From contig JAFZLN010000029.1 in assembly GCA_017551465.1 (NCBI GenBank), positions 1 through 18,438 on the forward strand: a stretch of DNA of 18,438 bases. Direction: 5' to 3'. The notes beneath the pieces are model-generated. The model ran no database searches, was not told where the DNA came from, and worked only from the letters and a program-made list of their open reading frames with translations. Below, piece after piece: positions 7,151 through 15,460 of this stretch (its first letter is position 1; every line of letters begins with the position of its first letter). The position numbers were made by a program, and so were the translations under genes. The stretch comes from Bacilli bacterium (lineage in GTDB: Bacteria > Bacillota_I > Bacilli_A > RFN20 > CAG-826).

Positions 7151-7458
7151 GTGAACGTGGAATGAAAAAATGGGCTCCTTATAAATCACTTAATGAGCAA
7201 GAAGATTATTTAAATAAATTACATCAAAAACAGAATAAGGCTGAAAGGCCTCGTATCTCTTCTGATGAGGCTGAAAACATTAATGAAATATTAGTGAATT
7301 ACCATGGAGAAGAACTATTAATTGAGTATTGGAGAAACGAGAAAATCAATACCGTCTCTTCTATTTTGTCTAAAATCGATCCTGTAAATAAAAAGATTGT
7401 CCTCCCGTTAAGAAAGACAATCTATTTCAATGAATTAATTAGAATTGAAAGACTTTAG
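7147..7458 (+). CDS. YolD-like family protein
   Basis: 103 aa, with a very strong SD (TAGGAGGTCA) inside the end of the polymerase gene and an ATGA overlap, so the two are co-translated. The sequence shows the YolD-like pattern: an N-terminal RGMKKWAPYKSL, a middle with several Glu/Asp and LVNYHGEELLIEYW, and a C-terminal half ending in short beta-like segments. Family members are repeatedly found beside Y-family polymerases and are thought to be accessory to them, possibly doing for UvrX what UmuD does for UmuC; that role is inferred. The TAG stop overlaps the TAA stop of the convergent aminopeptidase gene by 2 bases. The 3' end also carries an antisense terminator for that gene. Confidence 0.8.
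   Translation: MSERGMKKWAPYKSLNEQEDYLNKLHQKQNKAERPRISSDEAENINEILVNYHGEELLIEYWRNEKINTVSSILSKIDPVNKKIVLPLRKTIYFNELIRIERL
7385..7425 (-). terminator. Terminator of the M29 aminopeptidase, embedded in yolD
   Basis: Perfect 8-bp inverted arms AGATTGTC (7394-7401) and GACAATCT (7416-7423) enclose a 14-nt loop. On the minus strand the stem is followed by TTTTTATTT, a good U-tract for the aminopeptidase transcript. It lies entirely inside the yolD reading frame on the other strand. Confidence 0.5.
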
Positions 7459-8681
7459 ATCGCCCAAGTACCATCTTTAAAAATTTGGATTTGTTTACCT
7501 TTGACGTCGATACCGACGATGGATAAATCTCTTGTGCCCACCATAAAGTCAACGTGAATCATGGAGTTATTGATACCGACTTCGGCTCTTTGTTCCATAT
7601 TCATATCTAAAGCACCTGGATATAATTCTGGGAAACCAGCACCTAAAGCGACGTGGCAGCAGGCATTTTCATCAAACAATGTTTCGTAGAATAATAAACC
7701 GGTTTGGTTAATTGGGGATTCAAATGGCACTAAAGCAACTTCGCCTAACATAGAAGCGCCTTCATCCATTTTGACCATCTTTTCTAATAAAGCTTGGTTC
7801 TTTCTGGCTTTGACACTGCAGACTTTACCGTCTTTAAATGAAATAGCGAAGTCTTCAATTAATTCGCCATTATAAGATAATGGTTTAGAAGCCACTAAAG
7901 TACCTTCGGCTTTACCTTTCATTGGGGTTGTGAACACTTCTTCGGAAGGAATGTTTGGATTGAATTGACCTTTGTTAGGAGCGAATTCAACACCACCGCC
8001 CCATTTCATACCTTTAACGAGTTCGACTTGGAAGTCTGTGCCGTTGCTAGCTTTATAAATGAGTTTTCTTAAATCTAAAGCTTCGAGTTTCTTTCTTTGA
8101 TTGACCAAGAAGTCATTATGATTATCCCAGTTTTTAACTGGATCATTGCCATCCACTCTAGATGTCTTTAAGATAGCGGCCCATAAAGCTTCAATCGCGT
8201 CTTCATCATTTAATTTCGGGAAGACTTTCTTAGCCCAAGCTTTTCCTGGAACTGCAGCGATGCTCCATTTATATTTGCCGTCCATCGCATCTCTATATTT
8301 TTTAATCTTTGGATAGCGTTTTGCCATGGATTTGGTGACTTTATTTTGGTTAACACCTTTCATAGCGTCTGGATCATCAGAAATGATATGAATAACTGTT
8401 GGTAATTTCTTTACCCAGTATTTGAACTTAGCAGTCATCATTGGAGAGACTGTCGCTAAGCTACCGACTGTTTCATTTTTATAAGCTAATTTATTGACTG
8501 GGTCATGATGCCAATAAACAGTAACTTTTTTAGCGCCTGCTTTGTAGCATTCTTCAACGACCATAGTGACAAAATCTGGTTGGTCTAAGCCAGCATTAAT
8601 CCAAACTTCGTCGCCTTTAACAACATGACCACCTTCAAAAGCAATTAATCTCGCATAATCTCGTAATAATTTTTCTTCCAT
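7455..8681 (-). CDS. M29 family aminopeptidase (AmpS/aminopeptidase T type)
   Basis: 408 aa, the usual length for the family; ATG at 8681 with AAAGGAG upstream. Metallopeptidase family M29 residues are visible: the conserved NIPSEEVFTTP (Glu247/248), LGEVALVPFESP (Glu314, Glu321), ENACCHVALG (His343) and IHVDFMVGT (His376, Asp378), which bind the two metal ions. The enzyme removes N-terminal amino acids from peptides in the cytoplasm, feeding peptide turnover. It is a single-gene unit, convergent with yolD (stops overlapping) and divergent from the DUF308-like gene. Nothing is missing from the active site. Confidence 0.93.
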   Translation of the reverse strand: MEEKLLRDYARLIAFEGGHVVKGDEVWINAGLDQPDFVTMVVEECYKAGAKKVTVYWHHDPVNKLAYKNETVGSLATVSPMMTAKFKYWVKKLPTVIHIISDDPDAMKGVNQNKVTKSMAKRYPKIKKYRDAMDGKYKWSIAAVPGKAWAKKVFPKLNDEDAIEALWAAILKTSRVDGNDPVKNWDNHNDFLVNQRKKLEALDLRKLIYKASNGTDFQVELVKGMKWGGGVEFAPNKGQFNPNIPSEEVFTTPMKGKAEGTLVASKPLSYNGELIEDFAISFKDGKVCSVKARKNQALLEKMVKMDEGASMLGEVALVPFESPINQTGLLFYETLFDENACCHVALGAGFPELYPGALDMNMEQRAEVGINNSMIHVDFMVGTRDLSIVGIDVKGKQIQIFKDGTWAI

Positions 8682-8709
8682 AATTGATTAATTCTCCTTT
8701 TGCAAATAC

Positions 8710-8715
8710 TATAAT
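8710..8715 (+). promoter_or_regulatory. -10 box (TATAAT) of the DUF308-like gene, in a divergent promoter region
   Basis: TATAAT lies 22 nt before the ATG at 8738, leaving room for the SD GAGAGGA (8723-8729) in a short leader. No clear -35 is seen. The same short AT-rich stretch reads TATTAT/TATAGT on the other strand and may also serve the divergent aminopeptidase gene. Confidence 0.4.
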
Positions 8716-8737
8716 AGTATTCGAGAGGAATTTCTAT

Positions 8738-9436
8738 ATGAAAAGTTTATTTAGTAAATATGTCTGGTTGCAATTAATCTTATCCATTTTGTTACTTTTT
8801 GGTGGCGCAGTTATCATTGCGTTCGCTATTAACAACAATACTGGAGTATTAGAATACGGCTTAAACATTGTTGTCGCCGTTATCTTATTCTTATTTGGTT
8901 TATTTGCCATTCTTACTTCATTTATCTTTGAAACAAAGAAATATATCACAGTAAGTTTGTTATACGGCTCTGCTTCTATCGCCTTGGGCGTATTCCTCTG
9001 CACAAGACAGTTCATGATTTTAGAATACATTATTTATTTAATCGCCATCTTTATGATTGTTTTGGGCTCAGTTCAATTATTAAAAGCCATTTTATTAACA
9101 GTTAGAAAAGAAAAAGATAAATTAGCCTTAATTATCATCACATGTATACTCGCTGTATTATTAATAACCGCTGGTATCTTAGCAATCATCTTCCAAAAAG
9201 ACTTAAAGAATGTTCTAAATATCGTTGCCTCTATTATCGCTGGTGTGCTCTTGGTCGTTGCCGGTGTCTACGAATTAATTCTTGGTATTAAAGCCTTAAT
9301 TACAAATAAGAAAAAGGCCAGCCAAGTAGTTGAAGAAAAGAAAGAAGAACCAGCCCCTGAAGTTCAACCAGAAGAACCTAAGGAAGAAGAAATAAAAGAG
9401 CTTGATTATACAAGCAATCAAATCGAGCGAAAATAA
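8738..9436 (+). CDS. DUF308/HdeD-like multispan membrane protein with charged tail
   Basis: 232 aa from the ATG at 8738, chosen for its SD GAGAGGA. A TTG at 8684 would add 18 residues but lies upstream of the -10 box. About six hydrophobic helices are visible (roughly 8-30, 39-62, 69-88, 92-117, 128-150, 158-185), arranged as repeated pairs with glycine-rich ends as in DUF308/HdeD-type proteins. The last 42 residues are soluble and strongly charged, rich in Glu, Lys and Pro (EEKKEEPAPEVQPEEPKEEE). The function is unknown; DUF308 proteins have been linked to acid resistance in enterobacteria, which need not apply here. The family assignment rests on topology and composition, not on a catalytic motif. 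A strong terminator follows directly. Confidence 0.7.
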   Translation: MKSLFSKYVWLQLILSILLLFGGAVIIAFAINNNTGVLEYGLNIVVAVILFLFGLFAILTSFIFETKKYITVSLLYGSASIALGVFLCTRQFMILEYIIYLIAIFMIVLGSVQLLKAILLTVRKEKDKLALIIITCILAVLLITAGILAIIFQKDLKNVLNIVASIIAGVLLVVAGVYELILGIKALITNKKKASQVVEEKKEEPAPEVQPEEPKEEEIKELDYTSNQIERK

Positions 9437-9460
9437 AAGCGGATTTCTCCGCTTTTTTCT
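9436..9460. terminator. Bidirectional Rho-independent terminator between the DUF308-like gene and secG
   Basis: AAAGCGGA (9436-9443), loop TTTC and TCCGCTTT (9448-9455), then TTTCTT on the plus strand. On the minus strand the same 8-bp stem is followed by TATTTTC. It begins at the last base of the DUF308-like stop codon and lies 20 nt after the secG stop, so it can end both convergent transcripts. Confidence 0.8.
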
Positions 9461-9479
9461 TACCTCTAATAGCGAGCTA

Positions 9480-9719
9480 TTAAGCAGCTTTAGCAGTAAT
9501 TTCAATAAGGATCGCGATAAAGAAGAACAAGATTGCACAGATAAGAGTCAAAATAGAAACGACTTTTTCTGCACCTCTTTCTTTTGTTTTGACGAAGACG
9601 TTTAAGCCACCGCCTGTAATAGCACCAGAAGCACCTTCTGATTTACCGCCTTGTAATAAGCAAAGAACGATAATCACAACGGCAACCGCTAACATAATCC
9701 AGTCATACCAATTTAACAT
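9480..9719 (-). CDS. secG: Preprotein translocase subunit SecG
   Basis: 79 aa. Two membrane helices (about residues 6-24 and 54-75) flank the cytoplasmic loop LLQGGKSEGASGAITGGG, which is the SecG hallmark, followed by KERGAEK. SecG associates with SecY and SecE in the plasma membrane and assists the SecA-driven translocation cycle. The ATG at 9719 has an SD (AAAGGAAG) at normal spacing. It stands 73 nt downstream of uvrB, with a weak promoter candidate in between, and in the same direction as secA further upstream. Length and motif are ordinary for the family. Confidence 0.95.
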   Translation of the reverse strand: MLNWYDWIMLAVAVVIIVLCLLQGGKSEGASGAITGGGLNVFVKTKERGAEKVVSILTLICAILFFFIAILIEITAKAA

Positions 9720-9735
9720 AAGAATTTTCTTCCTT

Positions 9736-9775
9736 TCTTAATCGCTGCTTACTAATAATATTAGAATCGCAAAAA
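9736..9775 (-). promoter_or_regulatory. Weak promoter candidate of secG
   Basis: In the gap between uvrB and secG the minus strand reads TTGCGT, 17 bp, TATTAT. The -10 matches five of six consensus bases but the -35 matches only the first three. Read-through from uvrB is an equally good explanation for secG expression. Confidence 0.3.
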
Positions 9776-9792
9776 TAACGCAAACTATATTT

Positions 9793-11772
9793 TTACAAAT
9801 TGCTTTTTATTTCGAGAATGATATCTCGAAGCTCAGCCGCTCTTTCAAAGTCAAATTCTTTGGCAGCTTGGCGCATTTGTTTTTCGAGTTCTTTAACTTT
9901 CGCCTCAATTTCCATACGGCTTCCGTGTTTTGTAATATCAATCATTTCACTGATTTCATCATCGCTGTTATGGATTGGTGGACGAATTTCTTTAATAACG
10001 GTTCGTGGGATAATTCCATATTCATCATTATAGGCTTGTTGAATACCTCTACGACGATTGGTTTCATCAATACAACTTCTCATCGAATCAGTCATTCTAT
10101 CAGCATACATAACTACTAACCCATTAGCGTTTCTTGCCGCTCTACCGACAATTTGAATTAATGAACGTGTACTTCTTAAGAAACCTTCTTTATCTGCATC
10201 AAAGATAGAAATTAATGAGACTTCAGGAATATCTAAGCCTTCACGTAATAGGTTAATACCAACAAGGACATCGTACTTACCTTTTCTTAATTGATAAATG
10301 ATTTCACTTCTTTCCAAAGTCTTGGTTTCGTGATGTAAATAAACAACTTTGATACCTTTGTCTTTAAGGTAGTTTGTTAAGTCTTCCGCCATACGAATAG
10401 TGAGAGTAACAACCATGGTTCTTTCATTTCTATTCACTCTGGTTTTTATTTCGTGAACCAAATCATCGATTTGTCCTAAAGTTGGACGCACTTCAATAAT
10501 TGGATCGAGTAAACCAGTTGGACGAATAATCTGTTCAGCGGATATGCCGCCCGCTTTTTTAAGTTCATAATCGCCTGGTGTCGCACTTGTGCAAACAACG
10601 TATGGCATGAGCTTTTCGAATTCTTCGAAGCAAAGTGGTCTATTATCTAAAGCGGATGGTAATCTAAAACCATATTCCACTAAAGTCTCTTTTCTAGAAC
10701 GGTCACCGTTATACATACCTCTAAGTTGAGGGAATGTAACGTGAGACTCATCGATAATCATCAAGAAATCTTCTGGGAAGTAATCTAATAAACACCATGG
10801 TCTTTCACCAGGTTTTCTTTTATCAATATGACGAGAATAGTTTTCAATGCCTGGACACATGCCAAATTCTTGCATGCTTTCCATATCTTGATTTGTTCTC
10901 ATCTCTAAGCGTTCGGCTTCTAATAACTTGCCATTTTCTTTGAAGAATTTAAGTCTTTCTTCTAGTTCCACTTTGATTGTGGCGCAAGCTTCTTTAATTC
11001 TTTCTCTTGTAGAAGCATGGTCATATGCAGGGAAGATAGGGAAAGTATGATAGGTATGTTTAACTTCACCAGTCATTGGATTTAGTTGCACAATCTTTTC
11101 AACTTCATCCCCGAAAGTGTCAATTCTAATAACATCTCCATCAAAGAATGAAGCTGGGACAATTTCGATCACATCCCCTCTAACCCTGAATGTACCTGGG
11201 GCTAAATCGAGATTGTTTCTCTTATATTGAGCGTCCACTAATTTCTTATAAAACTCTTGTCTATTAATCTCTTCACCAACACGAACATTGAAAACTAAGT
11301 TTCGATATTCATCTGGATCAGTTAAGCCATATATAGAGGCAACAGAGGCCACAATAATTGTGTCTTTTCTTTCTAAGATAGAGTTGATTGCAGATGTACG
11401 AAGCATTTCAATTTCTTCATTCATCACTGCGTTCTTATCAATATAGGTATCGCTTTTTGGAATATAGGCTTCTGGTTGATAGAAATCAAAGTTAGATACG
11501 AAGTATTCCACACGATTGTGTGGGAATAATTCTTGGAATTCAGAATAAAGTTGACCCGCTAAAGTTTTATTATGGACTAGCACTAACGTTGGCTTTTGTA
11601 CTGTTTGGATGATGTTAGCCATAGTAAAAGTCTTACCAGTACCAGTTGCACCCATCAAAACTTGGAATTTTTTGCCGTTTAAAATACCATCGCTTAATTC
11701 CTTAATCGCGGTTGGTTGGTCACCTGTTGGTTTAAACTTTGAAACTATCTCAAATACGTGGCTATCATCCAT
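9793..11772 (-). CDS. uvrB: Excinuclease ABC subunit B
   Basis: 659 aa from the ATG at 11772 (MDDSHVFEIVSKFKPTGDQP), matching the usual N-terminus. An open frame extends to 11844, but that would overlap prfB by 53 nt and add a stretch foreign to the family. Helicase motifs are present: Walker A GATGTGKT (41-48), the damage-probing beta-hairpin around YYQPEAY-type sequence (FDFYQPEAYIPKSDTYIDKN), DESHVTFPQL, TSATPGDYE and the QIVGRAARN motif VI. A C-terminal UVR domain (KEFDFERAAELRD) binds UvrC. UvrB verifies lesions handed over by UvrA and positions UvrC for incision in nucleotide excision repair. uvrA, normally adjacent downstream, is replaced here by secG. It follows prfB at 19 nt, probably in the same transcript. 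Confidence 0.97.
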   Translation of the reverse strand: MDDSHVFEIVSKFKPTGDQPTAIKELSDGILNGKKFQVLMGATGTGKTFTMANIIQTVQKPTLVLVHNKTLAGQLYSEFQELFPHNRVEYFVSNFDFYQPEAYIPKSDTYIDKNAVMNEEIEMLRTSAINSILERKDTIIVASVASIYGLTDPDEYRNLVFNVRVGEEINRQEFYKKLVDAQYKRNNLDLAPGTFRVRGDVIEIVPASFFDGDVIRIDTFGDEVEKIVQLNPMTGEVKHTYHTFPIFPAYDHASTRERIKEACATIKVELEERLKFFKENGKLLEAERLEMRTNQDMESMQEFGMCPGIENYSRHIDKRKPGERPWCLLDYFPEDFLMIIDESHVTFPQLRGMYNGDRSRKETLVEYGFRLPSALDNRPLCFEEFEKLMPYVVCTSATPGDYELKKAGGISAEQIIRPTGLLDPIIEVRPTLGQIDDLVHEIKTRVNRNERTMVVTLTIRMAEDLTNYLKDKGIKVVYLHHETKTLERSEIIYQLRKGKYDVLVGINLLREGLDIPEVSLISIFDADKEGFLRSTRSLIQIVGRAARNANGLVVMYADRMTDSMRSCIDETNRRRGIQQAYNDEYGIIPRTVIKEIRPPIHNSDDEISEMIDITKHGSRMEIEAKVKELEKQMRQAAKEFDFERAAELRDIILEIKSNL

Positions 11773-11791
11773 AAAAGTCTGCAAAACTCCA

Positions 11792-12899
11792 TTATTTTGT
11801 ATTTTTCTTAGCTTCCATTTGTAGGTAGGAATAGATAAATCCATCGATGTTTCCGTTCATAACAGAATTGACATCAACGACTTCAAATGATGTACGGTTA
11901 TCCTTAACTAAGGTATATGGACAGAAGACATAAGAACGGATTTGGCTACCCCATTCAATGTTCTTCTTTTCACCAACGATAGAGTTGAGTTTATTTTGTC
12001 TGGATTCTAATTCAATTAAATATAATTTACCTTTTAACATTTTCATTGCGGTTTCTTTATTAAGAAGTTGGCTTCTTTCAATTTGGCAAGAAACCACAAT
12101 ACCAGTTGGTAAGTGGGTAATTCTCACAGCGGTTTCAACTTTGTTGACGTTTTGGCCACCAGCGCCACCACTACGATATGTATCAATCTTTAAATCAGAT
12201 TCGTTAATAGTGATATCAATCGCATCATCTTTAAATTCTGGAACAACGTTCACTGAAGCAAATGAGGTATGTCTTCTTTTATTCGCATCAAAAGGAGAAA
12301 TACGTACTAATCTATGGACGCCTTTTTCACCTTTTAATAACCCATATGCGTTTTTTCCACTAATTTGGAGGGTTACTGATTTGATACCAGCTTCATCACC
12401 TGGTTCAAGTGATAAAAGAGACATTTTGAAATGATGTATTTCCGCATAATACACATACATTCTATAAAGCATGTCTGCCCAGTCTTGGGCTTCTGTACCA
12501 CCTGCGCCTGGATGAATTTCAAGAATAGAGTTTAATCCATCAAATTCACCAGTAAATAAGATTTGTAATTCAAAATCCTTGGATTGTTTGTTTAATTCAT
12601 CCAATGATGTTTCAATTTGTTCGAGCAATGATTCGTCATCAAATTCTAATAACTCTTCAAGGTCTTTTTGACCACGCAAAAGAGCGCGATATGTATCAAC
12701 AATTTCGCGAGAATGATTGAGACGGGATATGATTTCCAAAGCAGAATTCCTGTCATTCCAGAAATCTTCTGCTTCACTTTTTGCAGTTAACGAAGCGATC
12801 TCGGCATCTAATTTAGCGAGGTCAAAGAGAAGACCCGAGTTGACGGATTCTCTCGCCAACAGCACTAAGTTCCTGTTTTAAGGTCACTAAGTCTTTCAT
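11792..12899 (-). CDS. prfB: Peptide chain release factor 2, with programmed +1 frameshift
   Basis: The complete product is 368 aa made from two frames: 25 codons from the ATG at 12899 to CTT at 12827-12825, then, after skipping T12824, from GAC at 12823 to the stop at 11792. The first frame reads MKDLVTLKQELSAVGERIRQ and then LGSSL before UGA. Calling only the long frame from 12865 gives a false N-terminus. Domain evidence: SPFDANKRRHTSFASV contains the SPF anticodon-mimic tripeptide of RF2, and RSGGAGGQNVNK holds the GGQ that triggers peptidyl-tRNA hydrolysis. RF2 reads UGA and UAA. When RF2 is scarce the ribosome shifts and makes more RF2. The ATG starts 3 nt after the secA stop without a clear SD, so translation is probably coupled. 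PrmC, encoded at the window end, methylates the GGQ glutamine. Confidence 0.96.
12821..12836 (-). promoter_or_regulatory. prfB programmed frameshift site
   Basis: On the minus strand TCT CTT TGA C (12830-12821) is the canonical CUU-UGA-C slippery stop of RF2 genes: the tRNA on CUU shifts to UUU and decoding continues with GAC. The internal SD-like stimulator is weak and far: only GGG (12836-12834) with 6 nt before CTT, compared with the strong AGGGGG 3 nt away in E. coli. Confidence 0.92.
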
Positions 12900-12902
12900 A
12901 AA

Positions 12903-15341
12903 TTATTCAGCGTCTTTCTTGTCCTCGGCTGGTTGTTCTGGAGCAGCTTCTTGAGCTGGAGCTTCAGCAGGAGCTTCTGGAGCTGGTGCTGGTTCAGGTT
13001 GAATAGTCACACGGCGTTGAGGTTTAATGTTAACTAGGTTCAAAACAGCATCAACAGAGGCCATTTCTAAGCATTCTCTGAACATCGCATAGCCTTCATT
13101 AACGTAGTCTTGTAATGGGTTAACATTAGCATAACTTCTTAAGAAGATTGCTTCTCTTAAACGGGCCATAGAGTCAATATGTTTGGTCCAGTTTTGGTCA
13201 ATACAGTGTAAGACCACGGAACGTTTAATGTTGTCTTTATCAACTTCTTCAACATCCCATTCAGTGAGAAGTTGATCGAATCTTTCTCTAATGATGATAG
13301 CTAAATCTGGTGCGATATCATCAACTGGAGCATCATCATATAAGTTTGGTTTAATTGTGCCACTTGGTAAGAATCTTGGTTCCACCACTTTGACTAATTG
13401 TTCGCCAGAAATGAGTTCGTCGTTACTATCGGCTGGAATACCTTTTTTAGCAAGGAATTCACCAGCGGTTTTGAAGATGTCGTCCATGATGTCATCAATT
13501 GGTCTACCTTCGATAATTCTATCTCTCTTGTCATAGACAATTTGTCTTTGTTTGGCTAAAACATCATCGTATTCTAATAAGCTCTTACGAGTATCGAAGT
13601 TTTGACCTTCGATTTTCTTTTGTGCGCTTGTAATAACGTTAGTAATCATCTTAGCTTCTAAAGCTTCGTCACCGAAGTTCTTTTCGATGTAGTTTCTGAT
13701 ACCATCAGCGGCGAATCTCACTAATAATGTATCGTCAAAGGAAACGTAGAATCTGGAGAAACCTGGGTCACCTTGACGGCCAGAACGACCACGTAATTGG
13801 TTATCGATACGTCTTGATTCATGTCTTTCTGTACCGAAAACACATAAACCGCCTAACGCTCTTACTTCATCGTTAATCTTAATATCGGTACCACGGCCCG
13901 CCATGTTAGTGGCAAGTGTGATGGAACCTTTTTCACCAGCATGTGAAATAATTTCCGCTTCACGAGCATGGTTCTTCGCGTTTAACATTTCGTGTGGCAA
14001 GCCCGCTTGTGTTAATAGCGCGGAAATTTCTTCGGAAGATTCAACGGAGACGGTACCGATTAAGATAGGTTGACCTGTCTCATGACGTTCTTTAACTTCC
14101 TTAATTAAGGCAGCGAGTTTTGGACCCTTGTGTGCATAGACATAATCAAGCGCATCAATACGTTGGATTGGTCTATTTGTTGGGATGCAAACAACACGCA
14201 TGTTATAAATCTTACGGAATTCTTCTTCTTCAGTTTTAGCGGTACCAGTCATACCAGCGAGTTTATTATATAAACGGAAGAAGTTTTGATATGTAATTGT
14301 CGCCATTGTGACGGTTTCTTGCTTAATCTTGACGTTTTCTTTAGCTTGGACAGCTTGGTGTAAACCATCAGACCATTCACGACCTGGAAGAACACGACCA
14401 GTGAATGGGTCAATGATTTGAACTTCGCCTTCATTGTCCACTAAGTAGTCAACGTCTCTAGCCATAATATAGTTTGCTTTTAAAGCATTGTGGATTCTAT
14501 GGACTAAATCAGCATATTCAGGATCGTATAAGTTTTTGATACCGAACATACGTTCTGCTTTTGTTTGACCAGCTTCAGTCATGTGAACGGTCTTTTCTTT
14601 AACGTCAACGGTATAGTCAACTTCTTTCTTTAATGTTTTGCAGAATCTATCGGCAACAGTATATTGGGAAGCACTTGTTTGAGCACCACCGGAAATAATT
14701 AATGGGGTTCTACTTTCATCGATTAAAATGGAGTCGGCTTCGTCAACGATACAGAAGTTGAGGCCTCTTAAAACACGGTGTTCCATATCGGTCGCCATGT
14801 TATCTCTTAAGTAGTCGAAACCTAATTCAGAGTTTGTGGTATATGTAATATCACACAAATAGGCTTCTTTCTTTTCACGTGTAGACTTTGTACGGGCGTT
14901 GACACCAACTGTTAAGCCTAAGAATCTATAAATTTGGCCCATCCATTCAGCGTCACGACCAGATAAGTATTCGTTAACTGTAATAACGTGTAAGCCTTTA
15001 CCCGCTAATGCGTTAAGGTAAACAGCCATTGTACAGGTTAAGGTCTTACCTTCACCAGTTTTCATTTCGGCGACATCGCCGTTATGCAAAACTAAAGAAC
15101 CAACGATTTGTACTTTGTAAGGGAATTCACCAATACAACGTTTTGCAGCTTCTCTTGCGACCGCAAAAGCCTCGTACTTAATATCATCTAATGTTTTACC
15201 TTGAGCTAATAATTCTCTGAAGTATGGTGTTTTGGCTTGTAATTCTTCATTTGTTAATGCAGCCATTTTGCTTTCATAGGCGATAACCTTATCAGCTTCC
15301 TTTAAATACTTCTTAATAGCTCTTTTGTCGAAAAATCCCAT
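12903..15341 (-). CDS. secA: Preprotein translocase ATPase SecA
   Basis: 812 aa. The N-terminus MGFFDKRAIKKYLKEADKV is typical. Walker A is MKTGEGKT (93-100), the DEAD box is VDEADSILIDESRTPL (DEAD 200-203), and the second motor domain includes TNMAGRGTDIKI and QLRGRSGRQGDPG. The helical wing and scaffold follow. The C-terminus is unusual: after IKPQRRV there is a tail of about 32 residues rich in Pro, Ala and Glu, and the cysteine-containing SEC-C zinc tail found in many SecA proteins is missing. SecA pushes preproteins through SecYEG with ATP. The ATG at 15341 lacks a clear SD; an in-frame TGA just upstream rules out a longer start. prfB follows after 3 nt. A promoter lies about 70 nt upstream of the start. 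Confidence 0.97.
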   Translation of the reverse strand: MGFFDKRAIKKYLKEADKVIAYESKMAALTNEELQAKTPYFRELLAQGKTLDDIKYEAFAVAREAAKRCIGEFPYKVQIVGSLVLHNGDVAEMKTGEGKTLTCTMAVYLNALAGKGLHVITVNEYLSGRDAEWMGQIYRFLGLTVGVNARTKSTREKKEAYLCDITYTTNSELGFDYLRDNMATDMEHRVLRGLNFCIVDEADSILIDESRTPLIISGGAQTSASQYTVADRFCKTLKKEVDYTVDVKEKTVHMTEAGQTKAERMFGIKNLYDPEYADLVHRIHNALKANYIMARDVDYLVDNEGEVQIIDPFTGRVLPGREWSDGLHQAVQAKENVKIKQETVTMATITYQNFFRLYNKLAGMTGTAKTEEEEFRKIYNMRVVCIPTNRPIQRIDALDYVYAHKGPKLAALIKEVKERHETGQPILIGTVSVESSEEISALLTQAGLPHEMLNAKNHAREAEIISHAGEKGSITLATNMAGRGTDIKINDEVRALGGLCVFGTERHESRRIDNQLRGRSGRQGDPGFSRFYVSFDDTLLVRFAADGIRNYIEKNFGDEALEAKMITNVITSAQKKIEGQNFDTRKSLLEYDDVLAKQRQIVYDKRDRIIEGRPIDDIMDDIFKTAGEFLAKKGIPADSNDELISGEQLVKVVEPRFLPSGTIKPNLYDDAPVDDIAPDLAIIIRERFDQLLTEWDVEEVDKDNIKRSVVLHCIDQNWTKHIDSMARLREAIFLRSYANVNPLQDYVNEGYAMFRECLEMASVDAVLNLVNIKPQRRVTIQPEPAPAPEAPAEAPAQEAAPEQPAEDKKDAE

Positions 15342-15410
15342 ATTATTTAATACCGATCACATCAAATATGTGCCTTTCTTTATAAAAGAATGTCAAGCAT
15401 TCGCTTAAAT

Positions 15411-15439
15411 ATCATATCAATACCACCTATTATTGTCTA
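15411..15439 (-). promoter_or_regulatory. Promoter of secA-prfB
   Basis: On the minus strand -35 TAGACA (15434-15439), a 17-bp spacer and -10 TATGAT (15411-15416) match ten of twelve consensus bases. The predicted start near 15404 gives a leader of about 62 nt. The leader contains a small hairpin (TTCTTT/AAAGAA, 15376-15390) of unknown meaning. Confidence 0.6.
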
Positions 15440-15460
15440 ATACAAATTAATTCGTATTAG
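15437..15460. repeat. 24-bp palindrome between comFC and secA
   Basis: CTAATAC (15437-15443) pairs with GTATTAG (15454-15460), and the inner AATT bases continue the symmetry with one mismatch (a G-U pair on minus-strand RNA). It abuts the comFC stop and overlaps the secA -35 by 3 bases. No U-tract follows on the minus strand, so an operator is as likely as a transcript end. Confidence 0.55.

Noticed and set aside
11958..12434. 158-codon open frame on the plus strand
   Set aside because: It lies entirely antisense to the conserved RF2 core (SPF and GGQ regions) and its translation has no family features; a shadow frame.
12822..12824. In-frame UGA early in prfB, as a sign of a broken gene or of UGA read as tryptophan
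   Set aside because: The context CTT-TGA-C and the perfect continuation in the +1 frame are the known RF2 autoregulatory shift. The phosphodiesterase gene also ends in TGA.
15341..15404. Six-codon frame (MLDILL) in the secA leader as a SecM/MifM-type arrest peptide
   Set aside because: Far too short to pass the exit tunnel, with no SD and no arrest motif.
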